Assembly (NCBI RefSeq): GCF_000513855.1 | Contig: NZ_KI911318.1 | Span: 1,179,327 to 1,243,326 of the forward strand | Length of the DNA stretch: 64,000 bases | DNA from: Desulfurococcus amylolyticus Z-533 | GTDB taxonomy: Archaea; Thermoproteota; Thermoprotei_A; Sulfolobales; Desulfurococcaceae | Direction of reading: 5' to 3' | In this document: in pieces, positions 42,345 to 51,299 of the stretch | How the letters are laid out: the number at the start of each line of letters is the position of its first letter | Numbering within the stretch: the stretch's first letter is position 1 | The notes under the pieces: generated by a model | What the model was told of the DNA's origin: nothing | Database searches by the model: none | The model's input: the letters and a program-made list of their open reading frames with translations, nothing else | Made by a program: the position numbers and the translations under genes

Positions 42345-43235
42345 ATGGAGTACATCGAGAAGATAGTCGAGGGGTACAGGCTTAGAATCTACATTATCAA
42401 CAAGCTATTGATCGGTATACCATTGGACATAGGTCCCAGGATACTATATATCGCCCCCCTTGAGAAGCCCGAGTTCAATTTATTCAGTATAATACCAGAT
42501 ATCAGTATTGAAACACCCGAGGGCACCTGGAAAATACATGGGGGACATAGGCTCTGGACATCGCCTGAAGCCATGCCGCGTTCCTACTCACTTGACGATA
42601 AACCAGTTGAATTAAGGATTGAGAGAGATGAGATCGAGATCGTCGGCAACCCGGAGCGTGCTAACAATGTTTTAAAGAAGATACGTGTTACACCGGGTGA
42701 AGAAGACTACTCGGTGAAAGTAGTCCATGAAATAATCAATATAGGTAGATGGCCACTGGAGTTCTCGTGCTGGGCTATCTCAGTTATGAGGGGTAATGGA
42801 TTCGCTATAATACCATTTAAGCCGAGGCAGGTGGATCACCACGGCCTACTCCCAGATAGATTTATTGTGGCATGGCCGTACACTAGGCTAGATGACCCGA
42901 GGATTAAGCTTAGAGGTAGCTACATCATAGTACATCAAGACCCAGGTGTTAAAAACCCGGTTAAAATAGGTGCTAGAGCCAATCCCTCATGGATCGCGTA
43001 CTGGGTGGAGGAATACTTGTTCAAGAAGTCTTTCAGAGAAGAAGACGCTGTATACCCCGACTTCGGCTCGAGTGTAGAAGTATACACTAATGATAGATTC
43101 CTGGAGCTAGAGACCCTTGGCCCCTTAAGGAGAATAGAACCAGGGAGATCAAACATCCATGTTGAGACATGGAGTGTGAAAAGAATTGGGGGTCTGAGAC
43201 CCCATGAAAAAATATTGGAGGAGAAACTAGGGTAG
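42345..43235 (+). CDS. galactose-mutarotase-like fold protein
   Basis: 296 residues resembling the aldose-epimerase/DUF4380 group: early GPRILYIAPLEKPEFNLFSI and HGGHRLWTSPEAMPRSY, central EIINIGRWPLEFSCWAISVM, and the end SVEVYTNDRFLELETLGPLR with ETWSV. Proteins with this beta-sandwich bind sugars; whether it is an enzyme is not known. ATG at 42345 follows GGAGGGACG. Convergent and overlapping by 9 nt with the subtilase gene. Fold assignment moderately sure. Confidence 0.7.
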   Translation: MEYIEKIVEGYRLRIYIINKLLIGIPLDIGPRILYIAPLEKPEFNLFSIIPDISIETPEGTWKIHGGHRLWTSPEAMPRSYSLDDKPVELRIERDEIEIVGNPERANNVLKKIRVTPGEEDYSVKVVHEIINIGRWPLEFSCWAISVMRGNGFAIIPFKPRQVDHHGLLPDRFIVAWPYTRLDDPRIKLRGSYIIVHQDPGVKNPVKIGARANPSWIAYWVEEYLFKKSFREEDAVYPDFGSSVEVYTNDRFLELETLGPLRRIEPGRSNIHVETWSVKRIGGLRPHEKILEEKLG

Positions 43236-44462
43236 ACTTAACGCGTATTGGACTGCGCTGTACGCATCCACTAGTCCATACCCGGTGTAAACGTCGAAGC
43301 CTGGAGAACCTAGATCATATGCTGTAGATGTCAGGACTTTATAAATAGCGTCGAAGCCCAGCCAGCTTTTACCAGCAGCATACCTCATGGCTTCTATAAC
43401 TGCCACAACACCTGTTACATGCGGGGTAGCCATTGATGTACCGCTTAGATAAGCGTATTTTTTATTCGGGTACGTAGATAATATGTTGACTCCGGGCGCC
43501 GCCACATCAACCTCCGGTCCATCACTACTCCATGATGGTGTATTACCGTTTGAATCCACTGCTGCAACAGCTATCACCCATGGGTATCTAGCTGGGTAGT
43601 TAACGTTATCTGTACTTGGGTTTCCATCGCCAGAGTTACCTGCTGCAACAATCTGTATAGCGCCTTGCTGGTAAGCCCAGTTTGATGCATCCCTTAACAC
43701 GCTATTATCGCTTGAGGAACCAAGCGACATGCTGAGTATGTATGCTCCAGCCTTCACAGCTTCCACTATTCCCTCAGCTATATCTGTAACGCTCCCGCTT
43801 CCTGAGTCATAGAGTACTTTAACCGCTATCAGGGTCACGTTTGGTGCTACACCTGCTACGCCCGCACCATTTATAGTCGCCGCAATTATCCCGGCTACAT
43901 GTGTTCCATGCCCGTTTCCATCCATGCAGTTACTTAGTGAAGTACCCCTATAAGTGGTTGAGCCAGTTGTCCTTATACAGTATGCAACCCTGCCATAGAG
44001 GTCCGGATGGGTGTAATCAATACCTGTGTCAAGGACAGCTACGACTACTCCCCTACCGAATGTATACCTGCCATAGTATTTATAATAGTAGTCCCAGACA
44101 TCCGTTATGCCGATCATGTACATGTTCCACTTGATGTCACCATAATAGTCGCTTATGCCGAAAGCCCTGGCCTCTATATCTTTCTCAATGTATCTAATAC
44201 CCGGCAGGCTTTTAACACGGGTTATCAATGACTCAGGTATCTCGACAACCAGTATCTTTAGATCCCTGATCTCTTTCACTGGTGATACCCCGAGTTTCCT
44301 CAACAGGTTCTGCCTAGAGGTTTCATCCCTATATCCTATCACTACTCTTACCTTGTTTGAGCCCCCATTGACTATTAACGCCTCTGATTCGTTAGAGAAT
44401 ACTAGTGGGATTAATAGTAGAGCCAGTACTACTATTAATAAGACATATTTATTGTACACCAT
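43227..44462 (-). CDS. secreted subtilisin-like serine protease (S8)
   Basis: 411 residues: signal peptide (KYVLLIVVLALLLIPLVFS), an I9-type propeptide (VRVVIGYRDETSRQNLLRKL to about residue 98), then the S8 domain with Asp145 (VAVLDTGIDY), His185 (GNGHGTHVAG), oxyanion Asn276 (VAAGNSGDG) and Ser343 (SGTSMATPHV). All catalytic residues present, so probably an active extracellular peptidase supporting growth on peptides. No cell-wall anchor is seen. ATG at 44462. Confidence 0.96.
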   Translation of the reverse strand: MVYNKYVLLIVVLALLLIPLVFSNESEALIVNGGSNKVRVVIGYRDETSRQNLLRKLGVSPVKEIRDLKILVVEIPESLITRVKSLPGIRYIEKDIEARAFGISDYYGDIKWNMYMIGITDVWDYYYKYYGRYTFGRGVVVAVLDTGIDYTHPDLYGRVAYCIRTTGSTTYRGTSLSNCMDGNGHGTHVAGIIAATINGAGVAGVAPNVTLIAVKVLYDSGSGSVTDIAEGIVEAVKAGAYILSMSLGSSSDNSVLRDASNWAYQQGAIQIVAAGNSGDGNPSTDNVNYPARYPWVIAVAAVDSNGNTPSWSSDGPEVDVAAPGVNILSTYPNKKYAYLSGTSMATPHVTGVVAVIEAMRYAAGKSWLGFDAIYKVLTSTAYDLGSPGFDVYTGYGLVDAYSAVQYALSLP

Positions 44463-44604
44463 GGCCCCACCCAGATTTAAATCACATACAGTAATCAGTG
44501 GGATACTTTATAAATTTTTCTATCTAGAGAATAAGCCGGATCCATAACACTGACCGAGAAGCATATCGGGGAGCTAGTAGGTAGGGAAAACCGAGAAACA
44601 CTAT

Positions 44605-44834
44605 TCATCTACAATATCTACCCTTCAACCATGAATAGAATATCAACGCTATTAACAGTACCACGATCACTCCAAAAATCATCGTAATATGGATTAACCC
44701 TGTGAACGCATCACCCACCACTGTTACTGTGGTAATCGCCGACTTACATTCATCAACAATCACTGTGGCTGTATAGATTAACTCCTTTATCCCCTCGACT
44801 GCCCCGCAGATAACGTAAACCCTGAATAGATGCG
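44605..44834 (-). pseudogene. C-terminal remnant of a membrane-anchored protein
   Basis: The minus strand is open from about 44834 to the stop at 44605 and ends with one membrane helix and a basic tail (IHITMIFGVIVVLLIALIFY then SWLKGRYCR), preceded by a Thr/Val-rich stretch. This is the form of the end of an anchored surface protein, but start and upstream domains are missing; the fragment begins beside an IS-end-like hairpin. Not an intact gene. Confidence 0.5.
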
Positions 44835-44837
44835 GGG

Positions 44838-44885
44838 AACCCCCACCCTAAAGGGAACCCCAGCCCTTTAGGGCAGGGGTCAGAG
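44838..44885. repeat. IS-end-like inverted repeat
   Basis: CCCTAAAGGG and CCCTTTAGGG face each other across AACCCCAG. The same decamer occurs at the TnpB-associated ends at 32111 and 41422, so this is probably another IS200/IS605 end relic. Confidence 0.5.
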
Positions 44886-44991
44886 CTTAAAACCCCTTTA
44901 CACTCCACCGAGAAAAAAGATAAACCATAACTCCCATGAACTTAGGGGTAATTCCAGGGTAACTACCAAAAATCTAATAAATAAGGGATGA

Positions 44992-45075
44992 CGCCGGGGG
45001 CGGGATTTGAACCCGCGCGGGCGTGAGCCCACTGGCTCTCAAGGCCAGCCCCTTAGACCGCTCGGGCACCCCGGC
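44992..45075 (-). tRNA. tRNA-Ser (UGA)
   Basis: 84-nt class II tRNA with long variable arm (GGGCUCACGCCC). Acceptor GCCGGGG/CCCCGGC, anticodon stem CUGGC/GCCAG around loop CUUGAGA (anticodon UGA), T arm GCGGG/CCCGC, discriminator G. No intron. Confidence 0.96.
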
Positions 45076-45080
45076 GCTCC

Positions 45081-45662
45081 TCATGGTTTAAGATATAGGA
45101 GGATATAGCCTTTTTTACTTTTCGCATCGACGATGTTGTAACTCTCCCTTGCTTTCTCAGCCAGGTACTCTCCTCCTCTAGCTAGCACGAACTGTGCGAA
45201 GCCGTCTTCGGTCAGGTATCTTCTAGCTCCTAAAACTATGTCCTCCACTATCCTCATTCCTGCTGAGAGTGGGGGATTGGAGTATATGGCATTGAACTTC
45301 ATTCCTTCTACAGGCTTATACCTATCACCCTGGAGGACTACTACCCTATCCTCTACATTATTCCTTGAGGCGTTTAAACGAGCCACCTTGACTGCTAATG
45401 GGTTTACATCAGTCATATATACTTCGAGCAAGGGGTTCAACTTAGCTACCACTATACCTATCACTCCATAGCCACACCCTATATCTAGTACCACGCCGCT
45501 CCTCGGCACCATGATGTTCTCGAGGAGTAGTCTTGTCCCATCATCCAAGCTGGATCCCGAGAAGAGACTCGTGTAAGATATGAACTCGAATGTATAGCCG
45601 TGAATAGTGAAGGAAAAGAGCTTCCTCTCGCCTGGCTGGCCAGGCTTATAGTAGTGCGTCAT
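45081..45662 (-). CDS. RsmC-like class I SAM methyltransferase
   Basis: 193 residues: KLFSFTIHGYTFEFISYTSL and a short lead, then the SAM fold with LDIGCGYGVIGIVVAKLNP, MTDVNPLAVKVARLNA and SNPPLSAGM, the NPP(x)-type active site of small-domain rRNA guanine-N2 methyltransferases. The ATG at 45662 overlaps the cbf5 stop (GGATGA), so the two RNA-modifying genes are coupled. The exact target is not known. Confidence 0.88.
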   Translation of the reverse strand: MTHYYKPGQPGERKLFSFTIHGYTFEFISYTSLFSGSSLDDGTRLLLENIMVPRSGVVLDIGCGYGVIGIVVAKLNPLLEVYMTDVNPLAVKVARLNASRNNVEDRVVVLQGDRYKPVEGMKFNAIYSNPPLSAGMRIVEDIVLGARRYLTEDGFAQFVLARGGEYLAEKARESYNIVDAKSKKGYILLYLKP

Positions 45663-46717
45663 CCCGGCTGCCCCTTCCTCCATGCGGGGGGATAGATCCC
45701 TGTAGGCATTACCACCCTCCGGGTCCTCGCCACCACACCCTTCTTCATCCCAGCTATCTCCTTTGCACTATATAGCGCCGTACCCAGCGCCACCAGCTCG
45801 CCTTTAAGCGTTAGGATAGCTACAGTTTTATTTCTCTCAACATTACTTGTTAACCTCGCGATGCCTGGTACAGCTAGATTGGCTCCATGAGCTATTGCGT
45901 CTACAGCTGTATCAAGTATCATTATCTTCGGTAGGTGAGCTATCGATGTCTCAACCGGGAGTATTATCCTCCTGATGTATCTCTCATCCCCGCTACTCCT
46001 CCATAATGCAAGTGCCTCGCTGATATCCTGCAGCCTAACCAGTGTTTCATCCTCTCTATAAGGACCTGTACGGGTTCTACGTAGCTCCCTCATGTGTGCC
46101 CCGGTGCCAAGCATTAATCCGATATCGTGTGCAAGTTTCCTCATGTATGTACCTGGATCGCTTAAAACCCTCACAAGTATGAATCTATCCCTGATCTCCA
46201 GTAACTCGATTTCATATATCCTCCTGACCCTAATACTTCTCTTAACACTGGATCTCAGCGGCGGCTTCTGGTATATATCGCCCTTAAAGTACTCTACAAC
46301 CATTTTAACACTGGACTCCCTGGCATCCCCATGTAACTGTATAACCATTACGTATTCCTTAACACTATGTATCACGTTCCCAATGACCTTCGTACTATTC
46401 GCTAGCCCGATTGGTAGAACACCGGTCACCTTGGGGTTTCCCCGCCCCTAAAGGGGCTCCAGGGTGCCCCCGTGACCGGCTTTCTCCAGATTGAACATTT
46501 TCTTGACCCATGCCACGACCTCGTGACTCGTCGGCCCCGGTGGTTTATCAAGGTTTATCACACCGTAGTTTATGTGATCGTTTACCTTTCTCTCATATGG
46601 TAGTACCCCGTGGTCTGGGCTTGTCTCAGCATCTCTTAGTACTATCCATTCATTCCTGTAGCCAGCTCTCGCTGTTATGTAATCTATGAAGGATAACCCC
46701 TTCTCAACCAGGTCCAT
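45659..46717 (-). CDS. cbf5: Cbf5 (rRNA/tRNA pseudouridine synthase), split by an intron
   Basis: Catalytic subunit of H/ACA RNPs. Coding sequence is 46717-46459 joined to 46437-45659 (345 residues). Before splicing the frame has TAG at 46448-46450 inside the catalytic loop; removing 21 nt restores GHGGTLDPKVTG with the catalytic Asp. Other blocks are NYGVINLDKPPGPTSHEVVA, the TruB-type VSDPGTYMRKLAHDI-like core (VLSDPGTYMRKLAHDIG) and a C-terminal PUA domain (IARLTSNVERNKTVAILTLK). GGTG precedes the ATG. Follows L14e and overlaps the methyltransferase gene. Confidence 0.95.
46438..46458 (-). other. 21-nt bulge-helix-bulge intron in cbf5
   Basis: The pre-mRNA can form inner helix GCCCC/GGGGC, a 4-bp central helix CCCU/GGGG, and 3-nt bulges GGA and AAA; cleavage after the second base of each bulge joins CUGG to ACCCC and gives Thr-Leu-Asp-Pro-Lys. 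Crenarchaeal cbf5 genes are known to carry such introns at this site, cut by tRNA splicing endonuclease. The length is a multiple of three, so the stop codon is the only coding damage without splicing. Confidence 0.88.
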
Positions 46718-46786
46718 TATACTACACCTTCCCTGGTGGAGAGAAAATATTTAAAGAAAATATTAATTATTTCGCCGAGACCCAGC

Positions 46787-47077
46787 TTAAATAGGCGTCA
46801 GCTTCGGCTTTACATGCTCCACCATATAATCTGTTAAACCATTTTCACCGATGGCCTTTAAAACCTCTTCATCACTAGCGCCTCTGGGTATCTTAATTGA
46901 TTTATCTGTGGGCTCCAAGTGCTTTATGTTCACCTTTCTCCTCTTAACTCCTGTCAGTGACTTAGGCCCTGTTACTAAGACGAAGTTATCATCTATTATG
47001 TCTACTATAATGCATTTCCTGCCTGCTTCCCTACCTGCTGTTTTAACACATATCCTACCTATTTCTATCGCGGGCAT
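46787..47077 (-). CDS. rpl14e: ribosomal protein L14e
   Basis: 96 residues with the KOW-like eL14 start [40 protein letters not shown] and [18 protein letters not shown]. The ATG at 47077 follows GGGGTGTTTAAA; the frame opens three codons earlier without a site. In the usual archaeal order cmk-L14e-cbf5. Confidence 0.96.
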   Translation of the reverse strand: MPAIEIGRICVKTAGREAGRKCIIVDIIDDNFVLVTGPKSLTGVKRRKVNIKHLEPTDKSIKIPRGASDEEVLKAIGENGLTDYMVEHVKPKLTPI

Positions 47078-47105
47078 TTTAAACACCCCTCTACTCCTTT
47101 AAACA

Positions 47106-47663
47106 CTATTCACTCATACTACCATGTTTCTCTTTTAAAATCTTATCTATTATAGACTTAATAATGTTAAACGCCTCCTCGACCCCGATTAGCTTTGTGT
47201 TTATAGTTAAATCGAATATCGAGGTATCATATATGTCTATCCCGTAGTATTCCATGAACCTTCTTCTCTGAGAATACTCCCTTATAAGGGTCTCAGCCAA
47301 CGCTTTACCCAGGGGAGTGTTGTCACGGCCGGCTACACGGAGTATCCTGAGCGTGAGGGGAGCTGTAACATATATCTTTAAGTCAACGATGTCAGATACT
47401 ATCCAGGCTGCTAGATGCCCATCGATAACGATGTCATCACTGTCCCTAACTGTTTCAAGGGTCATCCTATCTATCTCGAGGTCTATAGAGGGATCCTCCA
47501 ACGCTATCCTACTCAACTCCTCCAGGCTTACCCCTTTTCTCCTAGCATACTCCCTGAACAATGAGCCAGCCGAGAAGTATTTCAACCCATAGTATTCGGC
47601 AACGCGTTTAGCCTGGGTCGTCTTACCACTACCAGGCGGCCCGCTAAAAACTATCTTAACCAA
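47106..47663 (-). CDS. cmk: cytidylate kinase
   Basis: Phosphorylates CMP/dCMP. 185 residues of the archaeal short form: P-loop SGPPGSGKTTQAKRVAE, YFSAGSLFREYA, DGHLAAWIV and the lid RDNTPLGKALAETLIRE. Sits between L34e and L14e as in most archaea. Confidence 0.95.
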   Translation of the reverse strand: MVKIVFSGPPGSGKTTQAKRVAEYYGLKYFSAGSLFREYARRKGVSLEELSRIALEDPSIDLEIDRMTLETVRDSDDIVIDGHLAAWIVSDIVDLKIYVTAPLTLRILRVAGRDNTPLGKALAETLIREYSQRRRFMEYYGIDIYDTSIFDLTINTKLIGVEEAFNIIKSIIDKILKEKHGSMSE

Positions 47664-47691
47664 TTTAAGACACCGCTAGAGGGAACAGGGG

Positions 47692-47964
47692 TTAGAGTGC
47701 TTGCCTCACAGCCTCCCTTATACCCCTTGCAAGGCACTCGTGACATATATAGCCACCATAGGGCCTCTCAGGACGCTTCTCGGTCTTAGCTAGTTTACGG
47801 AGCTCCACCGGCCTTAGAGCTGGAACCCCGTTGAGTGGTCTACCACATATAGCACACCTAGCCGCATTAGGCCTCCTCTTCTCATAATGCACACTGACAT
47901 CTCCGCCAGGTGTTTTAACAATAATTCTTCTCCAACTCCTATTCCTATACATTGGCCTAGGCAT
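47692..47964 (-). CDS. rpl34e: ribosomal protein L34e
   Basis: 90 residues: MPRPMYRNRSWRRIIVKTPG, zinc-type pair CAICGRPLNGVP and CHECL near the end, matching archaeal eL34. 28 nt after cmk's start region on the same strand. Confidence 0.96.
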   Translation of the reverse strand: MPRPMYRNRSWRRIIVKTPGGDVSVHYEKRRPNAARCAICGRPLNGVPALRPVELRKLAKTEKRPERPYGGYICHECLARGIREAVRQAL

Positions 47965-48028
47965 CGATGCCTCACCATAAGCATTTCTAGCTCTAGAGTA
48001 ATAATTTACGAGAGGTTCTTAAATTTTA

Positions 48029-48484
48029 CTAGGGTGGTTGTCTTGATTCCAGCCTAATGCTCCTTGAGACCAGGTATATTGGTACAGCGAAGCCGATTAA
48101 GGCTATAATGTATATATGCGTGTAGTAAATGCCTCTCTCAGTGTTTAAACCAGAGAGGAATGGTACCGACACGGGTATATCCACGTACTGGGTTGAACGA
48201 GCTATTAGCGAGACGACTAGTATCATCAGCGTATAGACTAGCGAGAAGACGGATATATGTATTACGAAGAGAAGGAGCATTCTCCTCCTCGCAGACCTAT
48301 ATAGAGCCCTATACTTCCTAAGCCTCCTCACATCCCCCTTGCTCCTAGGGGTTTCGGGAACCTGTATACTCTGGTATGTCTTAACAGCTTCACTGAAATA
48401 TGGATGATTCCTAACAGCTTTAATAAGCAGGGATATTAATATGGCTGATGAAATGGAGACGAGTAAAACAATCGTTGTGATCAT
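48029..48484 (-). CDS. EMC3/TMCO1-family membrane protein (DUF106)
   Basis: 151 residues with three membrane helices (about 1-21, 69-95 and 122-142) and a charged coiled cytosolic loop (RLRKYRALYRSARRRMLLL). Archaeal DUF106 proteins belong to the Oxa1 superfamily with EMC3, TMCO1 and GET1, and are thought to insert membrane proteins next to SecY; the gene here starts 2 nt after the secY stop region, supporting this. Confidence 0.9.
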   Translation of the reverse strand: MITTIVLLVSISSAILISLLIKAVRNHPYFSEAVKTYQSIQVPETPRSKGDVRRLRKYRALYRSARRRMLLLFVIHISVFSLVYTLMILVVSLIARSTQYVDIPVSVPFLSGLNTERGIYYTHIYIIALIGFAVPIYLVSRSIRLESRQPP

Positions 48485-48486
48485 TA

Positions 48487-49926
48487 CTACTCTCCCACAA
48501 GGCGCCTTAGCAACGGGTATGCCTCGAGAGTTCTCTCGTAAGCTATTAACGCGTAGTACTGCTGCAGGATACCTATAGCCAGCAGTATCCCGGTGCCAGT
48601 ACCATAGGCTCCTAATGCATCCGCTAGCACAGCTATCGCTGCAACAATAAGGCTTGAAAGCACTGTCAAGGGATAAATGTACTTGGCTAGTATTTTCTCA
48701 AGAATCTTCGGGTTGTTTCTTAACCCTGGAACCTCGAATCCACTACTAATTAATTGTTCAGCCTGTGCAGCCGGGTTTAATCCAGCGACCTCGACCCACA
48801 TCAACCCGAATAGGACTGCCAGTATGAAGACCAGTAAACTATACACTATTAGATGAGCCGGATCGGATAGAGCACTATATAAGCCATTAGGCGATGCGAG
48901 GTAGTATGCTAATCCACCGACAAGCCTACCTGAGGTATCGTATCTAGCTAATAGGTCAACAAAGCTCGGGGGCACCACTGACGCAAGGTAAACCCTGAAC
49001 AATGTTGCGAAGACAAGTATGTTAGCGTAAAGTATACCTACAAATAACACGGGTATATTGGTTACATAGAGGAACTGGAGCGGTATCTTGGTCTTAATGC
49101 TCTGCAACCTCGGTGATGTAACGGGTATTTCGACCTTCATATTGCTCAAGTATACAAGGATAAACATTATAACTATAGTAGCTATGAGTCCAACAAGGTC
49201 TCTACCGCCGGGCCTGAACAATACATTACCTAAGCCACCACCACTGCTTATCACCTGGATCATGTATGGTATGAAGCCTATTGGCTGCCCCTGATAAGTC
49301 ACAGTGCTGAAGATATTCCAGAATATAGTTGTAGCAACACCAGCCAGTATGAACAGCGAGACACCGGAGCCTATACCCCAGCCTTTTTGAATCGTCTCAT
49401 CCAGGACTATTACAAGGTAGGATGCAACGAATAATTGGAGCCACACTATTAAGCGGACATGCCATCCAGCACTACAAGCTGTCACAGGATTACCCAGAGG
49501 CATCCAGTACCTGCATGACAAGACGTACATTCCGGCCTCGAAGGCCGCCAGTATAACGGCTAGGGTTTTCTGGGAAGCAGTGAAAACCTTCCTGTCCTCG
49601 GGATCCGTTAAATCAAGGTTGATCAACTTAGCACCCACAAGGATCTGAATTATCAAGCCTGCCGTTACAATAGGCCCTATACCGAGCTCCATTAACGTAC
49701 CCCTGTTGGACGCGAATATTATCTGTATTAATAATATCTGCTCAGGTCCAGCATAGGATATACCGTAGAGCGGTGTATTAGCCATTATCATGTAGACTAT
49801 TAAAGCCACACCGGTCCAGAACAGCCTCTCATACATCGAGGGCTTGCCCTGCGGCTTAACCGCTGTAGGTAGATAATCCGCTATTTTAGCCATCACCCTG
49901 AGTAAACCCATTCCCCAAACCCCCAT
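48487..49926 (-). CDS. secY: preprotein translocase subunit SecY
   Basis: Central channel protein of the Sec translocon. 479 residues with ten membrane helices; recognisable blocks are TPLYGISYAGPEQIL (plug region follows helix 1), GIGPIVTAGLIIQIL, QKGWGIGSGVSLFILAG and GLNPAAQAEQLISSGFEVPG with RNNPKILEKILAKYI. In other archaea secY directly follows L15; here a repeat lies between, and secY has its own TATA box (49947-49956). ATG at 49926; inner ATGs at 49911 and 49893 are possible. Confidence 0.97.
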   Translation of the reverse strand: MGVWGMGLLRVMAKIADYLPTAVKPQGKPSMYERLFWTGVALIVYMIMANTPLYGISYAGPEQILLIQIIFASNRGTLMELGIGPIVTAGLIIQILVGAKLINLDLTDPEDRKVFTASQKTLAVILAAFEAGMYVLSCRYWMPLGNPVTACSAGWHVRLIVWLQLFVASYLVIVLDETIQKGWGIGSGVSLFILAGVATTIFWNIFSTVTYQGQPIGFIPYMIQVISSGGGLGNVLFRPGGRDLVGLIATIVIMFILVYLSNMKVEIPVTSPRLQSIKTKIPLQFLYVTNIPVLFVGILYANILVFATLFRVYLASVVPPSFVDLLARYDTSGRLVGGLAYYLASPNGLYSALSDPAHLIVYSLLVFILAVLFGLMWVEVAGLNPAAQAEQLISSGFEVPGLRNNPKILEKILAKYIYPLTVLSSLIVAAIAVLADALGAYGTGTGILLAIGILQQYYALIAYERTLEAYPLLRRLVGE

Positions 49927-49946
49927 CCATCACTGTAGTATAAGCC

Positions 49947-49956
49947 CAATATTTAG
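49947..49956 (-). promoter_or_regulatory. TATA box of secY
   Basis: The minus strand reads CTAAATATTG about 25 nt before the first ATG of secY, giving a leaderless or nearly leaderless transcript. It compensates for the separation of secY from L15 by the repeat element. Confidence 0.5.
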
Positions 49957-50012
49957 TCTAGACTAGACTCTATAATGAGTCGTGAGGGGCTTATTAAATT
50001 CATTTCATTATG

Positions 50013-50288
50013 GAGGGTTCGGGTCTGGTGAATTCCTGTGATTGCCTGTAGATATTTCTGGCTACCTGCTTCATCCCATTATTTCTTATTCCCCTGCTCC
50101 GTCCGGCTTCATTCTTCACAATAGTGGAATACCCCGTATACCCGCCCAGAGAATACCGGGAGAAACTATTCAGGCTCCACGGGAGAAAAGTAAAAGGTAA
50201 TAGTCATCGAGGAAAGCGAGTGAAGACACCGAGAGAATAAAACATAATCCAAAAATATTTAAAAAGAATTCAGAACCTGCAACAGGCT
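50013..50288 (-). repeat. duplicated intergenic element, copy 2
   Basis: Second copy of the element at 18306-18590, same orientation; 50013-50215 is identical to 18306-18508. It ends 32 nt after the L15 stop. The TATA-like box (50249-50266, CTTTTTAAATATTTTTGG on the minus strand) is conserved better than in copy 1. The GTG frame beginning VKNEAGRSRG (50119) is cut after 39 codons at the left border, so the shared part is not a conserved complete protein. Confidence 0.9.
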
Positions 50289-50320
50289 AAGAGTGCTGGA
50301 TGTTCTAAAATATAGAAATC

Positions 50321-50788
50321 CTAGGTTGCACTACCCGCTTCAAGCTCCTCGAGGAGTATTACTTTGCCCCCTGCTTCCTCGATTTTTCTCTTAGCCTCCT
50401 CTGTTATCTCCCTAGCTATAACCTTTAAACCCCTGGTAACCTTACCAGAGCCTAGTACTTTGTCGAAACCCATTTCGACGGTATTTAACACTATTAGTCC
50501 ATCCTCGATGATTGCCTTACCGTTGGAGGCCAGCCTCCACGCTAATTCATCTAACTCGCCAACATTAATGGTTACATTCTCATGGATTCTACTACGAGGC
50601 CTGAAGCCGTGTTTACCATACCAGTTTGGAGCATGCTTTATTATCCAGATGTATTTATGCTTATGGAAGCCTACAGCACCGAATCCACCACGCGAACCAC
50701 TTTTCCTATGCTGCCCAACCCTACCCCAACCCATTGTTCTCGTGCGACCCTGGAGTTTCCTGGATTTCTTACCTTTTCTAACGACCAT
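50321..50788 (-). CDS. rpl15: ribosomal protein L15
   Basis: 155 residues; basic N terminus [20 protein letters not shown], glycine-rich [19 protein letters not shown] and the uL15 end [20 protein letters not shown]. Last ribosomal gene before the repeat and secY. Confidence 0.97.
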
Positions 50789-50799
50789 AATCTATCACC

Positions 50800-51288
50800 T
50801 CATAGCATTCTCTCAATTAATTCATTTATTTTTTCACCACGGTATCCAAGCTCACCCTTCATATTGAAGGGTTTTTTACTGGATCCATCGAATCCTCCAC
50901 GCGGCGGATGCAGCCTGAAAACCGGTTTTACAATGTTTTCAAGCTTGTGGAGCACTAATTTACCCTCCAATAATGCCTCCGCGAATCCTTCAATATCTTT
51001 AATGCCTTGCTCCGCGAAGACTTTGGCAATATATTCATCTGTTATCCTTATGCCGCCGGAGGCTCTTCCACGAGCCTTGAACAGTTTTACTAGCGTGGGC
51101 TTATTTATCTCACCCCATGTAACCCAGTCCTTCACTTTTTCAAGCATTCCTTCAAGACCTGGTTGTTCTGCTGGATATATTACTAGGTGGTATTTCTTAT
51201 GGAGCCTTAGGAGTTTCAGCGTGTACTCGACGTCAGGCGGTGTATCGGACTGCCCCCTTATTCTTAAGATAGCGTAAAGCTTAACCAT
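50800..51288 (-). CDS. rpl30: ribosomal protein L30
   Basis: 162 residues, long archaeal/eukaryotic form (uL30): KLYAILRIRGQSDTPPDVEY then TLKLLRLHKKYHLVIYP, and FRLHPPRGGFDGSSKKPF near the end. Between S5 and L15 with short gaps. Confidence 0.97.
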   Translation of the reverse strand: MVKLYAILRIRGQSDTPPDVEYTLKLLRLHKKYHLVIYPAEQPGLEGMLEKVKDWVTWGEINKPTLVKLFKARGRASGGIRITDEYIAKVFAEQGIKDIEGFAEALLEGKLVLHKLENIVKPVFRLHPPRGGFDGSSKKPFNMKGELGYRGEKINELIERML

Positions 51289-51299
51289 CCAGCACCACC

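Noticed and set aside
46448-46450. cbf5 as a pseudogene, two separate genes, or a UAG read as pyrrolysine
   Set aside because: The frame is intact on both sides, the stop lies inside a perfect bulge-helix-bulge structure, and excision of 21 nt restores the invariant catalytic motif. No pyrrolysine system is expected in this lineage.
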